From UBA2239 sp050177075 (GTDB taxonomy: Bacteria > Pseudomonadota > Gammaproteobacteria > Burkholderiales > UBA9220), in NCBI GenBank assembly GCA_050177075.1, contig JBFXHL010000006.1, positions 1-51,919 of the forward strand: DNA of 51,919 bases. The letters are read 5' to 3'. How positions within the stretch are numbered: position 1 is the first letter of the stretch; each line of letters begins with the position of its first letter. The notes under the pieces are model-generated. The model ran no database searches. It saw only the letters and a program-made list of their open reading frames with translations, and was not told where the DNA came from. Positions 17,911-36,278 of this stretch are shown piece by piece. Made by a program: the position numbers and the translations under genes.

Positions 17911-18219
17911 TTACAGTTTGATCTCTACGTCTACCCCTGCCGGCAGATCGAGTTTCATCAGGGCATCGACAGTCTTGTCGGTGGGATCGATGATATCCAT
18001 CAGGCGCAGGTGGGTACGAATTTCCAGTTGGTCCCGGGAGGTCTTGTTGACGTGAGGGGAACGCAGGATATCAAAACGCTCGATGCGCGTGGGAAGAGGC
18101 ACGGGGCCTTTAACCACGGCGCCGGTACGCTTGGCGGTCTCGACGATTTCCAGGGCGGATTGATCGATCAGACGATAGTCGAAGGCCTTCAGACGGATAC
18201 GAATTTTCTGGCTTTGCAT
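17911..18219 (-). CDS. rpsJ: 30S ribosomal protein S10 / NusE
   Basis: A 102-residue 30S head protein that also acts in transcription antitermination with NusB and links RNA polymerase-bound NusG to the ribosome. The start is the ATG at 18219 (MQSQKIRIRLKAFDYRL); the frame upstream to 18270 reads through the hairpin after tuf and is not coding. It is first of the S10 block, 51 nt after tuf copy 1. Confidence 0.97.
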   Translation of the reverse strand: MQSQKIRIRLKAFDYRLIDQSALEIVETAKRTGAVVKGPVPLPTRIERFDILRSPHVNKTSRDQLEIRTHLRLMDIIDPTDKTVDALMKLDLPAGVDVEIKL

Positions 18220-18239
18220 GATTTTTCCCAAAGAGCGAG

Positions 18240-18259
18240 GCGGCGGGTTGCCCCGCCGC
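18240..18259 (-). promoter_or_regulatory. GC-rich hairpin between tuf copy 1 and rpsJ
   Basis: An 8-bp perfect stem (18240-18247 and 18252-18259) closes a four-base loop that reads GCAA on the minus strand, a GNRA-type tetraloop. No U tract follows, so it is not a clear terminator; it may stabilise or process the mRNA between tuf and the S10 genes. It is not shared with tuf copy 2. Confidence 0.5.
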
Positions 18260-18269
18260 GTTAACGTCA

Positions 18270-19464
<1,195 letters not shown>

Positions 19465-19483
19465 ATTTCCCTATTTCAAAAAA

Positions 19484-21577
19484 TTATTTCTTGTTCACGA
19501 TCGCGTCGGCCACGTGCTTCGGCGCTTCCGAATAGTGCTTGAATTCCATGCTGTAGGTGGCGCGACCCTGGGACAGGGAGCGCAGCGCGGTGGAATAGCC
19601 GAACATCTCGGACAGGGGCACCTCGGCCTTGATGGCCTTGCCGCCGCCGGGGATGTCTTCCATGCCCTGCACCATGCCGCGGCGACCGGACAGATCGCCC
19701 ATCACGTTACCCATGTACTCTTCCGGGGTTTCCACCTCCACCGCCATCATCGGCTCGAGCAGCACGGGATTGGCTTTGCGCATGCCGTCCTTGAATGCCA
19801 TGGATGCCGCCATCTTGAAGGCGTTTTCATTGGAGTCCACGTCGTGGTAGGAACCATCGAACAGGGTGACCTTCACGTCCACCACCGGGAAGCCAGCCAC
19901 CACGCCGTTGGGCAAGGTTTCCTGCAGCCCCTTGTCCACCGCGGGGATATATTCGCGGGGCACGGTACCACCCTTGATGGCATCCACGAATTCGTAGCCC
20001 TTGCCGGGTTCGTTGGGCTCCATCTTGATCCACACGTGACCGTACTGACCGCGACCACCGGACTGCTTGACGAACTTGCCTTCCACTTCCACGGCCTTGC
20101 GGATGGCTTCGCGGTAAGCCACCTGGGGAGCGCCCACGTTGGCTTCCACGCCGAATTCGCGCTTCATGCGGTCCACCAGGATCTCCAGGTGCAATTCACC
20201 CATACCAGAGATGATGGTCTGGCCGGACTCCTCGTCGGTACGAACGCGGAAGGAAGGGTCTTCCTGCGCCAGGCGGTTGAGGGCGATGCCCATCTTCTCC
20301 TGGTCGGCCTTGGTCTTGGGCTCAACGGCCACATGGATCACGGGCTCGGGGAATTCCATGCGCTCCAGGATGACGATCTTGTCGGGGTCGCACAGAGTAT
20401 CGCCGGTGGTCACTTCCTTCAGACCCACGGCAGCGGCGATGTCTCCGGCGCGCACTTCCTTGATCTCTTCCCGGTTGTTGGCGTGCATCTGCAGAATACG
20501 GCCGATACGCTCCTTCTTGCCCTTCACCGGGTTGTAGACGGTATCGCCGGAATTCACCACGCCGGAGTAGACACGGAAAAAGATCAACTGCCCCACGTAG
20601 GGATCGGTCATGATCTTGAAAGCCAGGGCGGAGAAAGGCTCGTTGTCGTCGGCCCTGCGGGAATCCGCTTCGCCGCCTTCGGTTTCGCCCTTGACGGGAG
20701 GAATATCCACCGGAGAGGGCAGCAACTCGATCACCGCATCCAGCATGGCCTGCACGCCCTTGTTCTTGAAGGCGGAGCCGCACAACATGGGAATGATCTC
20801 GCAGGCGATGGTGCGCTGACGCAGACCCTTCTTGATATCTTCGGCGGACAAGTCACCTTCTTCCAGGTACTTGTTCATCAGGTCTTCGGAAGCCTCGGCG
20901 GCGCTCTCCACCATCTTTTCGCGCCACTCCTTGCAGGTCGCCTCCAACTCGGCGGGGATATCCTTGAGCTCGAACTTCATGCCCTGGGAAGCCTCGTCCC
21001 AATAAATCGCCTTCATGCGGATAAGGTCCACCACACCCACGAAGCTGTCCTCGGCACCGATAGGCACCTGGATGGGCACGGGGTTGGCCTTGAGGCGGGC
21101 ACGCATCTGATCATGGACGCGGAAGAAGTTGGCGCCGGAGCGATCCATCTTGTTCACAAAGGCGATACGGGGCACGCCGTACTTATTGGCCTGACGCCAC
21201 ACGGTCTCGGACTGGGGCTGCACGCCGCCCACGGCGCAGTACACCATGCAGGCACCGTCCAGCACGCGCATGGAGCGCTCCACCTCGATGGTGAAGTCCA
21301 CGTGCCCCGGGGTGTCGATGATATTGATGCGGTGCTCGGGGAAGCGGCCGTCCATACCCTTCCAGAAGGCGGTAGTCGCCGCGGAGGTAATGGTGATGCC
21401 ACGCTCCTGCTCCTGCTCCATCCAGTCCATGGTGGCGGCACCATCGTGCACCTCACCGATCTTGTGGGAGACGCCGGTGTAAAACAGGATACGCTCGGTC
21501 GTCGTCGTCTTGCCGGCGTCGATATGGGCGCTAATACCGATGTTGCGGTAACGTTCGATAGGTGTTTTACGTGCCAC
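19484..21577 (-). CDS. fusA: Elongation factor G
   Basis: A 697-residue translocation GTPase that also splits ribosomes with RRF. The G1 motif is AHIDAGKT (17-24), with DTPGHVDF and NKMD following, then domains II-V ending at YSTALRSLSQGRATYSMEF. The start is a GTG at 21577 with AGAAGG 7 nt upstream; there is no ATG nearby that fits. It is 71 nt after rpsG, across a strong hairpin with a T run. Confidence 0.98.
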   Translation of the reverse strand: MARKTPIERYRNIGISAHIDAGKTTTTERILFYTGVSHKIGEVHDGAATMDWMEQEQERGITITSAATTAFWKGMDGRFPEHRINIIDTPGHVDFTIEVERSMRVLDGACMVYCAVGGVQPQSETVWRQANKYGVPRIAFVNKMDRSGANFFRVHDQMRARLKANPVPIQVPIGAEDSFVGVVDLIRMKAIYWDEASQGMKFELKDIPAELEATCKEWREKMVESAAEASEDLMNKYLEEGDLSAEDIKKGLRQRTIACEIIPMLCGSAFKNKGVQAMLDAVIELLPSPVDIPPVKGETEGGEADSRRADDNEPFSALAFKIMTDPYVGQLIFFRVYSGVVNSGDTVYNPVKGKKERIGRILQMHANNREEIKEVRAGDIAAAVGLKEVTTGDTLCDPDKIVILERMEFPEPVIHVAVEPKTKADQEKMGIALNRLAQEDPSFRVRTDEESGQTIISGMGELHLEILVDRMKREFGVEANVGAPQVAYREAIRKAVEVEGKFVKQSGGRGQYGHVWIKMEPNEPGKGYEFVDAIKGGTVPREYIPAVDKGLQETLPNGVVAGFPVVDVKVTLFDGSYHDVDSNENAFKMAASMAFKDGMRKANPVLLEPMMAVEVETPEEYMGNVMGDLSGRRGMVQGMEDIPGGGKAIKAEVPLSEMFGYSTALRSLSQGRATYSMEFKHYSEAPKHVADAIVNKK

Positions 21578-21591
21578 GGTAATGCCTTCTA

Positions 21592-21631
21592 AACAAAAAA
21601 ATCAAAATCGCAGCACAGGCTGCGATTTTGA
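21592..21631 (-). terminator. Intrinsic terminator or attenuator between rpsG and fusA
   Basis: A perfect 13-bp stem (arms 21602-21614 and 21619-21631) with a 4-nt loop, read leftward, is followed directly by TTTTTTTGTTT (21592-21601 region). All elements of a Rho-independent terminator are present, 15 nt before the fusA GTG. There is no clear promoter between it and fusA, so fusA and tuf must depend on read-through. Confidence 0.85.
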
Positions 21632-21648
21632 AGATTGAAGATAACTTC

Positions 21649-22119
21649 TTAGAAACGGAAATGGGAAAACGCCTTGTTGGCCTCGGCCATGCGGTGCACG
21701 TCTTCCCGCTTCTTAATCGCGGAGCCGCGACCCTCGGCGGCTTCCATCAACTCATTGGCCAGACGCTGCCCCATGGATTTCTCGCCACGGTTACGGGCCG
21801 CATCACGCAGCCAGCGCATCGCCAGAGCCTTGCGGCGGGAGGGACGAACCTCAACCGGCACCTGGTAGTTGGCGCCACCAACGCGACGGCTCTTCACCTC
21901 AACCATCGGGCTGGCATTGGAGAGGGCCTGCATGAACACCTCCAGGGGATTCTTGCCGCTCTTCTTTTCGATCTGCTCGAAGGCGCCGTACAGAATCCCT
22001 TCCGCAACGGACTTCTTGCCGTCGAACATCAGAACGTTCATGAACTTTGTCACATCCTGGTTACCGAACTTGGGGTCCGGCAGAATATGGCGCTTAGGTA
22101 CCTCTCTACGTCTTGGCAT
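21649..22119 (-). CDS. rpsG: 30S ribosomal protein S7
   Basis: A 156-residue primary 16S rRNA binder that nucleates the 30S head. It begins MPRRREVPKRHILPDPKFGN, and VEVKSRRVGGANYQVPVEVR and RWLRDAARNRGEKSM are diagnostic. In E. coli S7 represses the str operon at the rpsL-rpsG junction; here that gap is only 32 nt. It precedes the internal terminator. Confidence 0.98.
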   Translation of the reverse strand: MPRRREVPKRHILPDPKFGNQDVTKFMNVLMFDGKKSVAEGILYGAFEQIEKKSGKNPLEVFMQALSNASPMVEVKSRRVGGANYQVPVEVRPSRRKALAMRWLRDAARNRGEKSMGQRLANELMEAAEGRGSAIKKREDVHRMAEANKAFSHFRF

Positions 22120-22151
22120 AACTCGTCTACCTCAAATTTCGCGGTAATTGA

Positions 22152-22529
22152 TTAAGCGGCCTTGGGGCGCTTGGCACCGTACTTGGAACGACCCTGTTTA
22201 CGGTCTTTCACCCCGGCGGTATCCAGGCTGCCGCGAACGGTGTGGTAACGCACACCCGGCAAGTCCTTCACACGACCACCGCGGATCAGCACCACGGAGT
22301 GCTCCTGCAGGTTGTGACCCTCGCCACCGATGTAGCTGCTGACCTCGAAACCGTTGGTCAGGCGCACACGACAAACCTTACGCAGCGCGGAGTTCGGCTT
22401 CTTCGGGGTGGTGGTGTACACGCGGGTGCACACGCCACGCTTTTGCGGGCACGCTTCCAGCGCAGGCACCTTGCTCTTGACCCGCGGTGCCTTACGGGGC
22501 TTACGTACTAACTGGTTAATCGTTGGCAT
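22152..22529 (-). CDS. rpsL: 30S ribosomal protein S12
   Basis: A 125-residue decoding-centre protein. The start is the ATG at 22529 (MPTINQLVRKPRKAPRV). K43 in TTPKKPNSALRKV and K88 in RVKDLPGVRYH are the wild-type residues whose mutation gives streptomycin resistance elsewhere; D89 is the known methylthiolation site of the family. It is first of the str operon, behind a good promoter in the 82-nt gap after rpoC. Confidence 0.98.
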   Translation of the reverse strand: MPTINQLVRKPRKAPRVKSKVPALEACPQKRGVCTRVYTTTPKKPNSALRKVCRVRLTNGFEVSSYIGGEGHNLQEHSVVLIRGGRVKDLPGVRYHTVRGSLDTAGVKDRKQGRSKYGAKRPKAA

Positions 22530-22580
22530 CTTTCCATTCCCATTACGACGGGCACACGCTGCCCGCAAAAAAGACTGTGG

Positions 22581-22609
22581 ATTCTATTTCCTTACCACAC
22601 CAGTGTCAA
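22581..22609 (-). promoter_or_regulatory. sigma70 promoter of the str operon (rpsL)
   Basis: On the minus strand a perfect TTGACA (22604-22609) and TAGAAT (22581-22586, 5/6) are spaced by 17 nt. It starts 3 nt past the rpoC stop, and the expected transcription start is about 45 nt before the rpsL ATG. No terminator is visible after rpoC, so str genes may also receive read-through. Confidence 0.85.
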
Positions 22610-22611
22610 GC

Positions 22612-26811
<4,200 letters not shown>

Positions 26812-26882
26812 GGGTTGCTCCTAGCAATGCGGGGGTGCGTTCTTGCACCGAACGCCGGGACCAAGGGCCCCGGCCTCGTCAA

Positions 26883-31016
<4,134 letters not shown>

Positions 31017-31115
31017 AGTTTCTCCATGGAGTTGTACCGGGTACGGCAGACAACAAAAGACAGAAAACCGAAGGTTGGCTCCCGTTCGCTGTCTTGTGTT
31101 CTCTGAAGCGGGAAA

Positions 31116-31164
31116 GGCCGGCGGTTACCCGCCGGCCATTTCACGGTCGTTTCGCGAGAAACGA
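31116..31164 (-). terminator. Two hairpins between rplL and rpoB (attenuator region)
   Basis: Just after the rplL stop there is a 7-bp perfect stem (31147-31153 and 31158-31164), then a 9-bp perfect GC-rich stem (31116-31124 and 31129-31137, loop of 4) followed on the minus strand by CTTTCCC. E. coli has a partial terminator plus RNase III site at this junction that lowers rpoBC relative to rplJL; the structures here suggest a similar arrangement. The remaining 100 nt to rpoB show no promoter I trust. Confidence 0.55.
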
Positions 31165-31542
31165 TTACTTGACTTCGACGGTCGCGCCGGCTTCGGTCAG
31201 CTTCTTCTGGATGTCGTCGGCTTCGGCCTTGGACACGCCTTCCTTCACGGCCTTGGGAGCGCCGTCCACCAGGTCCTTGGCTTCCTTCAGACCCAGACCG
31301 GTCACTTCGCGCACGGCCTTGATGACGTTCACCTTGTTGGCGCCGGCGGAGGCCAGAATCACGTCGAACTCGGTCTTCTCTTCGGCGGCGGCAGCACCGC
31401 CAGCAGCGGCGCCAGGGGCGGCAACGGCCAGGGCGGCGGCGGAAACGCCGAATTTCTCTTCAAAGGCCTTGACCAGGTCGTTGAGCTCCATCACGGTCAT
31501 GTTGCCAACGGCTTCGAGGATATCGTCTTTGCTAACAGCCAT
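31165..31542 (-). CDS. rplL: 50S ribosomal protein L7/L12
   Basis: A 125-residue stalk protein that recruits translational GTPases. Residues 1-33 form the dimerisation domain (MAVSKDDILEAVGNMTVMEL), about 34-54 is the Ala/Gly/Pro hinge, and the C-terminal factor-binding domain contains ANKVNVIKAVREVTGLGLKE. It is 39 nt after rplJ, which anchors it to the ribosome. Confidence 0.98.
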   Translation of the reverse strand: MAVSKDDILEAVGNMTVMELNDLVKAFEEKFGVSAAALAVAAPGAAAGGAAAAEEKTEFDVILASAGANKVNVIKAVREVTGLGLKEAKDLVDGAPKAVKEGVSKAEADDIQKKLTEAGATVEVK

Positions 31543-31581
31543 TTCTTGTACTCCTAAATCTAGATTCTTTGATGGAAACGA

Positions 31582-32079
31582 TTAAGCGGCGGCTTCTTCG
31601 CGCTGTTTGGCGAGGGCAGCCAGGGCGCCGGCGAAACCGGACACCGGGGCCTGCATGACGCCCAGCAGCTTGGCGAGCAACTCTTCGCGGCCGGGAATGG
31701 AGGCCAGGGCCTGCACACCCGCTTTGTCGAGCAGATTGCCTGCGTAGACGCCAGCCTTCAGCTTCAGCTTATCGTTGGTCTTCGCGAACTCGTTCAGCAC
31801 CTTCGCCGCGGCCACGGGATCCTCGGAAATACCGTAGATCAAGGGGCCGGTCATTTCGGCGGCGAGGGGGGCGAACTGGGTTTCGGCGACAGCGCGGCGG
31901 ACCAGAGTGTTCTTGAGAACGCGCAGATAGACGCCGGACTGGCGGGCCTTGGCGCGCAACGCGGTGATGTCACCCACCTCGATGCCAGCGTATTCGGCCA
32001 CGACCAGAGTCTGGGCGTTTGCGAGCTTCTCGGACACTTCAGCCACGACGGCTTTTTTGTCTTCCAGATTGAGACCCAT
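31582..32079 (-). CDS. rplJ: 50S ribosomal protein L10
   Basis: A 165-residue stalk base protein that binds several L7/L12 dimers through its C-terminal helix. The start is the ATG at 32079 (MGLNLEDKKAVVAEVSEKL), preceded by a strong AGGAGG site; the frame above it to 32163 is leader sequence. In many bacteria the L10-L12 complex represses translation of its own mRNA through the long leader, and a 241-nt leader exists here. Confidence 0.97.
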   Translation of the reverse strand: MGLNLEDKKAVVAEVSEKLANAQTLVVAEYAGIEVGDITALRAKARQSGVYLRVLKNTLVRRAVAETQFAPLAAEMTGPLIYGISEDPVAAAKVLNEFAKTNDKLKLKAGVYAGNLLDKAGVQALASIPGREELLAKLLGVMQAPVSGFAGALAALAKQREEAAA

Positions 32080-32320
32080 TAGGTCTTTCCTCCTATCAAG
32101 CCAAATTACGGTGCGCACTGCGGGAATGCGCACCACCCTTTCGGCGACCTGACTCAGGAGCACAATGCTTGCCTGTTTCGGGTAACGCCATCTGCGCAGG
32201 GCGCTTTCGCGTTTAAATCCACCCCGGGAGGGGATCCCTACGGTCTTTGACAGCCAGCCGGGGCGAACCCCGGCAGCCCAAAGCCCTTTACGCCGCCCGC
32301 AGCGTGGCGGCGGCTACCGA
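32080..32320 (-). promoter_or_regulatory. rplJ leader, likely L10 autoregulatory mRNA leader
   Basis: A 241-nt non-coding stretch between rplA and rplJ. It contains a 7-bp stem closed by a UUCG-type tetraloop on the minus strand (arms 32257-32263 and 32268-32274) and a 6-bp GC stem just after rplA (32292-32297 and 32306-32311). E. coli and relatives carry the L10 leader here. I did not find the conserved kink-turn motif by eye or a convincing promoter. Confidence 0.5.
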
Positions 32321-33016
32321 TCAAGCGCTCAGGGAGGCTTGATCGACTTTCACGCCCGCCCCCATGGTGCTGGAGACGGCAATTTTCTTCAGGTAAACCC
32401 CCTTGGCAGAGGCAGGCTTCGCCTTCTGCAAGGCATCCACCAGCGCCAGCAGGTTTTCCTTCAGGGCGTCCACTCCGAAGGAGGCGCGGCCGATGGTGCC
32501 GTGCACGATGCCCGCCTTGTCGATGCGGAACTGGACCTGACCGGCCTTGGCGTTTTTCACGGCTTCGGCGACGTTGGGGGTCACGGTACCGACCTTGGGG
32601 TTCGGCATCAGGCCGCGGGGGCCGAGAATCTGGCCCAGGGCGCCCACCACGCGCATGGCGTCGGGAGCCGCCACCACCACGTCGAAGTCCATGCGGCCGC
32701 CCTTGACCTCCTCGGCCAGGTCCTCGAAACCCACCACGTCGGCGCCGGCAGCCTTGGCGGCCTCGGCGGCGGCACCCTGAGCGAACACGGCGACGCGCAC
32801 GCTCTTGCCGGTGCCGCGGGGCAACACGACGGAACCACGGACCATCTGGTCGGATTTACGGGCATCGACGCCGAGACCGATGGCCACGTCGACGGACTCG
32901 TCGAACTTGGCGTTGCAGGTCTCCTTGACGAGGCCCAGCGCCTCGTCGACGGGATACAGCTTGGTGCGATCAACTTTGGCGCGGATCGCTTTGACGCGCT
33001 TGGAAATCTTGGCCAT
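32321..33016 (-). CDS. rplA: 50S ribosomal protein L1
   Basis: A 231-residue protein of the mobile L1 stalk that helps release E-site tRNA. It begins MAKISKRVKAIRAKVDRTKLY. GTGKSVRVAVFAQG and GPRGLMPNPKVGTVT are diagnostic. In E. coli L1 represses its own operon by binding the rplK leader. It directly abuts rplK with no spacer. Confidence 0.98.
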   Translation of the reverse strand: MAKISKRVKAIRAKVDRTKLYPVDEALGLVKETCNAKFDESVDVAIGLGVDARKSDQMVRGSVVLPRGTGKSVRVAVFAQGAAAEAAKAAGADVVGFEDLAEEVKGGRMDFDVVVAAPDAMRVVGALGQILGPRGLMPNPKVGTVTPNVAEAVKNAKAGQVQFRIDKAGIVHGTIGRASFGVDALKENLLALVDALQKAKPASAKGVYLKKIAVSSTMGAGVKVDQASLSA

Positions 33017-33448
33017 TTACACACCCTCCACTTCAATACCCATGCTGCGGGCGCTACCGGCGATGGTACGCACCGCCGCGTCCATGTCCGCCGCGGTGAG
33101 ATCGGGCATCTTGGTCTTGGCGATTTCTTCCGCCTGGGCGCGGGTGATCTTGCCTACCTTGTCGGTATGAGGACGGGAGCTGCCCTTGTCGATCTTGGCC
33201 GCTTTCTTGATCAGGATGGTGGCGGGAGGAGTCTTCATCACGAAGGTGAAGCTCTTGTCCGCGAAGGCGGTGATCACCACGGGAATAGGCAGGCCGGGCT
33301 CCATGCTCTGGGTGGCCGCGTTGAACGCCTTGCAGAATTCCATGATGTTGAGGCCGCGCTGACCGAGGGCCGGACCCACGGGAGGGCTGGGGTTGGCCTT
33401 GCCGGCCGGGATTTGCAGCTTGATATAGCCGATTACTTTCTTAGCCAC
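33017..33448 (-). CDS. rplK: 50S ribosomal protein L11
   Basis: A 143-residue protein of the GTPase-associated centre, needed for the stringent-response sensor RelA. The N-terminal domain contains LQIPAGKANPSPPVGPALGQRG; the C-terminal rRNA-binding domain ends SARSMGIEVEG. The start is a GTG at 33448 with AAGGAG 7 nt upstream. It is 108 nt after nusG; that gap holds a short CGCG stem and no promoter I trust. Confidence 0.98.
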   Translation of the reverse strand: MAKKVIGYIKLQIPAGKANPSPPVGPALGQRGLNIMEFCKAFNAATQSMEPGLPIPVVITAFADKSFTFVMKTPPATILIKKAAKIDKGSSRPHTDKVGKITRAQAEEIAKTKMPDLTAADMDAAVRTIAGSARSMGIEVEGV

Positions 33449-33556
33449 GGTATTACTCCTTCACTGATGGGTAGTCACGCCTTGACCCGGCGGCTAGACC
33501 GGATTTCGGCTCCCCGTTGATCGAACGCGCCGGAGCGCGCCTTCAAGGCAGACGCC

Positions 33557-34090
33557 TTAAACTTTCTCCACCTGGCCGAATTCGAGCTCGACCGGGGTAG
33601 CACGACCGAAAATCAATACCGACACGCGCAGCTTGCTCTTGTCGTAGTTGACCTCCTCGACCGTGCCGTTGAAATCGCTGAACGGACCCTCGATAACACG
33701 GACCGTTTCGCCGGTTTCGAAGGACACCTTGGGGCGCGGCTTTTCCACACCCTCTTGGATTTGATGAAGGATGTCCTCCACCTCCTTGTCGGTGATGGGA
33801 GTCGGCTTGTTGGCCGAACCGCCGACGAAACCGGTCACCTTGGGAGTGTTCTTCACCAGATGCCAAGTCTCGTCGGTCATTTCCATGTTGACCAGCACGT
33901 AACCGGGGAAGAACTTTCGCTCGCTGATGCTCTTCTGGCCGCTCTTCATCTCGACCACTTCTTCCACGGGCACCAGAATTTCACCGAACTTGTCCTGCAT
34001 GCCGGCGCGCTCGATGCGCTCCTTCAGCGCCCGCATGACGCTTTTCTCGAAGCCCGAATAGGCATGCACCACATACCAACGCTTCGACAT
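33557..34090 (-). CDS. nusG: Transcription termination/antitermination factor NusG
   Basis: A 177-residue factor that binds RNA polymerase clamp helices and couples it to Rho or to S10 on the ribosome. The start is the ATG at 34090 (MSKRWYVVHAYSGFE), sharing one base with the secE stop (TGATG). The NGN domain spans about 1-115 and the KOW domain (FETGETVRVIEGPFSDFNG) follows. An upstream frame to 34150 lies within secE and is not used. Confidence 0.98.
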   Translation of the reverse strand: MSKRWYVVHAYSGFEKSVMRALKERIERAGMQDKFGEILVPVEEVVEMKSGQKSISERKFFPGYVLVNMEMTDETWHLVKNTPKVTGFVGGSANKPTPITDKEVEDILHQIQEGVEKPRPKVSFETGETVRVIEGPFSDFNGTVEEVNYDKSKLRVSVLIFGRATPVELEFGQVEKV

Positions 34091-34446
34091 CACACCCCCC
34101 AGCCCATCAAATTTTTCACCACCCAGGCAAGACCCGCATCCACGACCCAAAGAAAAACCGCCATGACCAGCACCAACACCACCACTACGCCGGTAGTCTG
34201 CATGGTTTCCTTGCGGCTTGGCCAGACGACCTTCTTCGCTTCAGCCACCGCGTCCCGGGCAAAACCGGAAAACTGACGACCAAGGTCGGTAAAGGAAGCC
34301 ACGGCAAAAGCCGCCACCACCGCCACCAAAACCGCCGCCACACGCAGGGCGGCAGCCTGGTCGGCCAGATAATGGAAAACGGCCACCCCCGCCAACAGCA
34401 ACAGGATGGCCAACGTCAGCTTGATCTTGTCCGATGTGCTAATCAT
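34090..34446 (-). CDS. secE: Protein translocase subunit SecE
   Basis: A 118-residue inner-membrane protein, the long three-span form found in E. coli and many proteobacteria. Hydrophobic spans are at about 9-28, 34-53 and 83-108. The conserved amphipathic segment AVAEAKKVVWPSRKETMQTT precedes the last span and clamps SecY. It lies between tRNA-Trp and nusG and is translationally coupled to nusG. Confidence 0.97.
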   Translation of the reverse strand: MISTSDKIKLTLAILLLLAGVAVFHYLADQAAALRVAAVLVAVVAAFAVASFTDLGRQFSGFARDAVAEAKKVVWPSRKETMQTTGVVVVLVLVMAVFLWVVDAGLAWVVKNLMGWGV

Positions 34447-34463
34447 CTAGCTCTTATCTGATG

Positions 34464-34496
34464 GACGGCCACCGGGCTCGCGACCCCGGTTCCGTC
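34464..34496 (-). promoter_or_regulatory. Stem-loop in the secE leader
   Basis: A two-part stem: ACCGGG/CCCGGT (34471-34476 and 34485-34490) stacked with GACGG/CCGTC (34464-34468 and 34492-34496). It ends 17 nt before the secE ATG and lies between tRNA-Trp and secE. There is no U tract. It may mark the processing point between the tRNA and the secE mRNA. Confidence 0.4.
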
Positions 34497-34532
34497 TCGA
34501 CACTGGCCCGCCCTGAAGCGAGGCCACGAATC

Positions 34533-34608
34533 TGGCAGGCCAAGAGGGTCTCGAACCCCCAACCTTCGGTTTTGGAGACCGACGCTCTACCAATTGAGCT
34601 ATTGGCCT
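34533..34608 (-). tRNA. tRNA-Trp (anticodon CCA)
   Basis: A 76-nt cloverleaf with encoded CCA. The acceptor is AGGCCAA paired with TTGGCCT, the D arm contains AGCTCAATTGGTAGAGC, the anticodon loop is CTCCAAA and the T arm is GGGGGTTCGAGACCC. tRNA-Trp directly before secE-nusG is the standard proteobacterial arrangement. Confidence 0.97.
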
Positions 34609-34627
34609 GTACTAAAACTGCAAAAGC

Positions 34628-34679
34628 AAGTCGAGAGCCGGGAGTCTCGGGCGACGACCCCGCTCCCCACTCTCGACTT
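34628..34679 (-). terminator. Stem-loop after tuf copy 2 (terminator or processing site)
   Basis: A 10-bp perfect outer stem (arms 34628-34637 and 34670-34679) with further GC pairing inside. On the minus strand GCTTTTGCAGTTTT follows, only moderately U-rich. It lies 13 nt beyond the tuf stop and 19 nt before tRNA-Trp, so it probably attenuates or marks cleavage between the tuf mRNA and the tRNA. Confidence 0.55.
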
Positions 34680-34691
34680 TTTGCCTTATTG

Positions 34692-35886
<1,195 letters not shown>

Positions 35887-35911
35887 TTTCCCTCTTTCCC
35901 TAAAGAATCGG

Positions 35912-35986
<75 letters not shown>

Positions 35987-36013
35987 TTCAAATCGCTACT
36001 GCTACTACTAAAC

Positions 36014-36087
36014 TGGAGCGGGTGAAGGGAATCGAACCCTCGTCATAAGCTTGGAAGGCTTCTGCTCTACCATTGAGCTACACCCGC
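36014..36087 (-). tRNA. tRNA-Gly (anticodon TCC)
   Basis: A 74-nt cloverleaf with encoded CCA. The acceptor GCGGGTG pairs with CACCCGC, the D arm has AGCTCAATGGTAGAGC, the anticodon loop is CTTCCAA and the T arm is GAGGGTTCGATTCCCTT. It is the middle gene of the tRNA trio. Confidence 0.97.
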
Positions 36088-36152
36088 GCGGCTAAAGACC
36101 CAGCTCATTCGGCGCTTATGCGCCAATTTACGTCTTTCAACCAAAAATACCT

Positions 36153-36237
36153 TGGTGGTGGGGGAAGGATTCGAACCTTCGAAGGCAGAGCCGTCAGATT
36201 TACAGTCTGATCCCTTTGACCGCTCGGGAACCCCACC
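36153..36237 (-). tRNA. tRNA-Tyr (anticodon GTA)
   Basis: An 85-nt class II tRNA with a long variable arm and encoded CCA. The acceptor GGTGGGG pairs with CCCCACC, the anticodon loop is CTGTAAA and the T arm contains GGTTCGAATCC. It is first in the Tyr-Gly-Thr-tuf transcript and starts about 15 nt after the -10 box of the promoter. Confidence 0.97.
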
Positions 36238-36240
36238 GAA

Positions 36241-36278
36241 ACAAAGCCGCAGATTATGGAGATATTCGGCGGCTTTGT
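36241..36278 (-). terminator. Hairpin after asd overlapping the tRNA promoter
   Basis: A perfect 10-bp inverted repeat (ACAAAGCCGC on the minus strand at 36269-36278 and its complement at 36241-36250) with an 18-nt loop, followed by TTC. It lies 13 nt beyond the asd stop, so it can end the leu-asd transcript. Its upstream arm overlaps the -35 and its loop contains the -10 of the tRNA promoter. Confidence 0.55.

Noticed and set aside
22552..22574. GC hairpin followed by an A run upstream of rpsL as a terminator after rpoC
   Set aside because: The T run is on the wrong side for minus-strand transcription, since it precedes the hairpin. It is more likely the 5' leader of the str mRNA.
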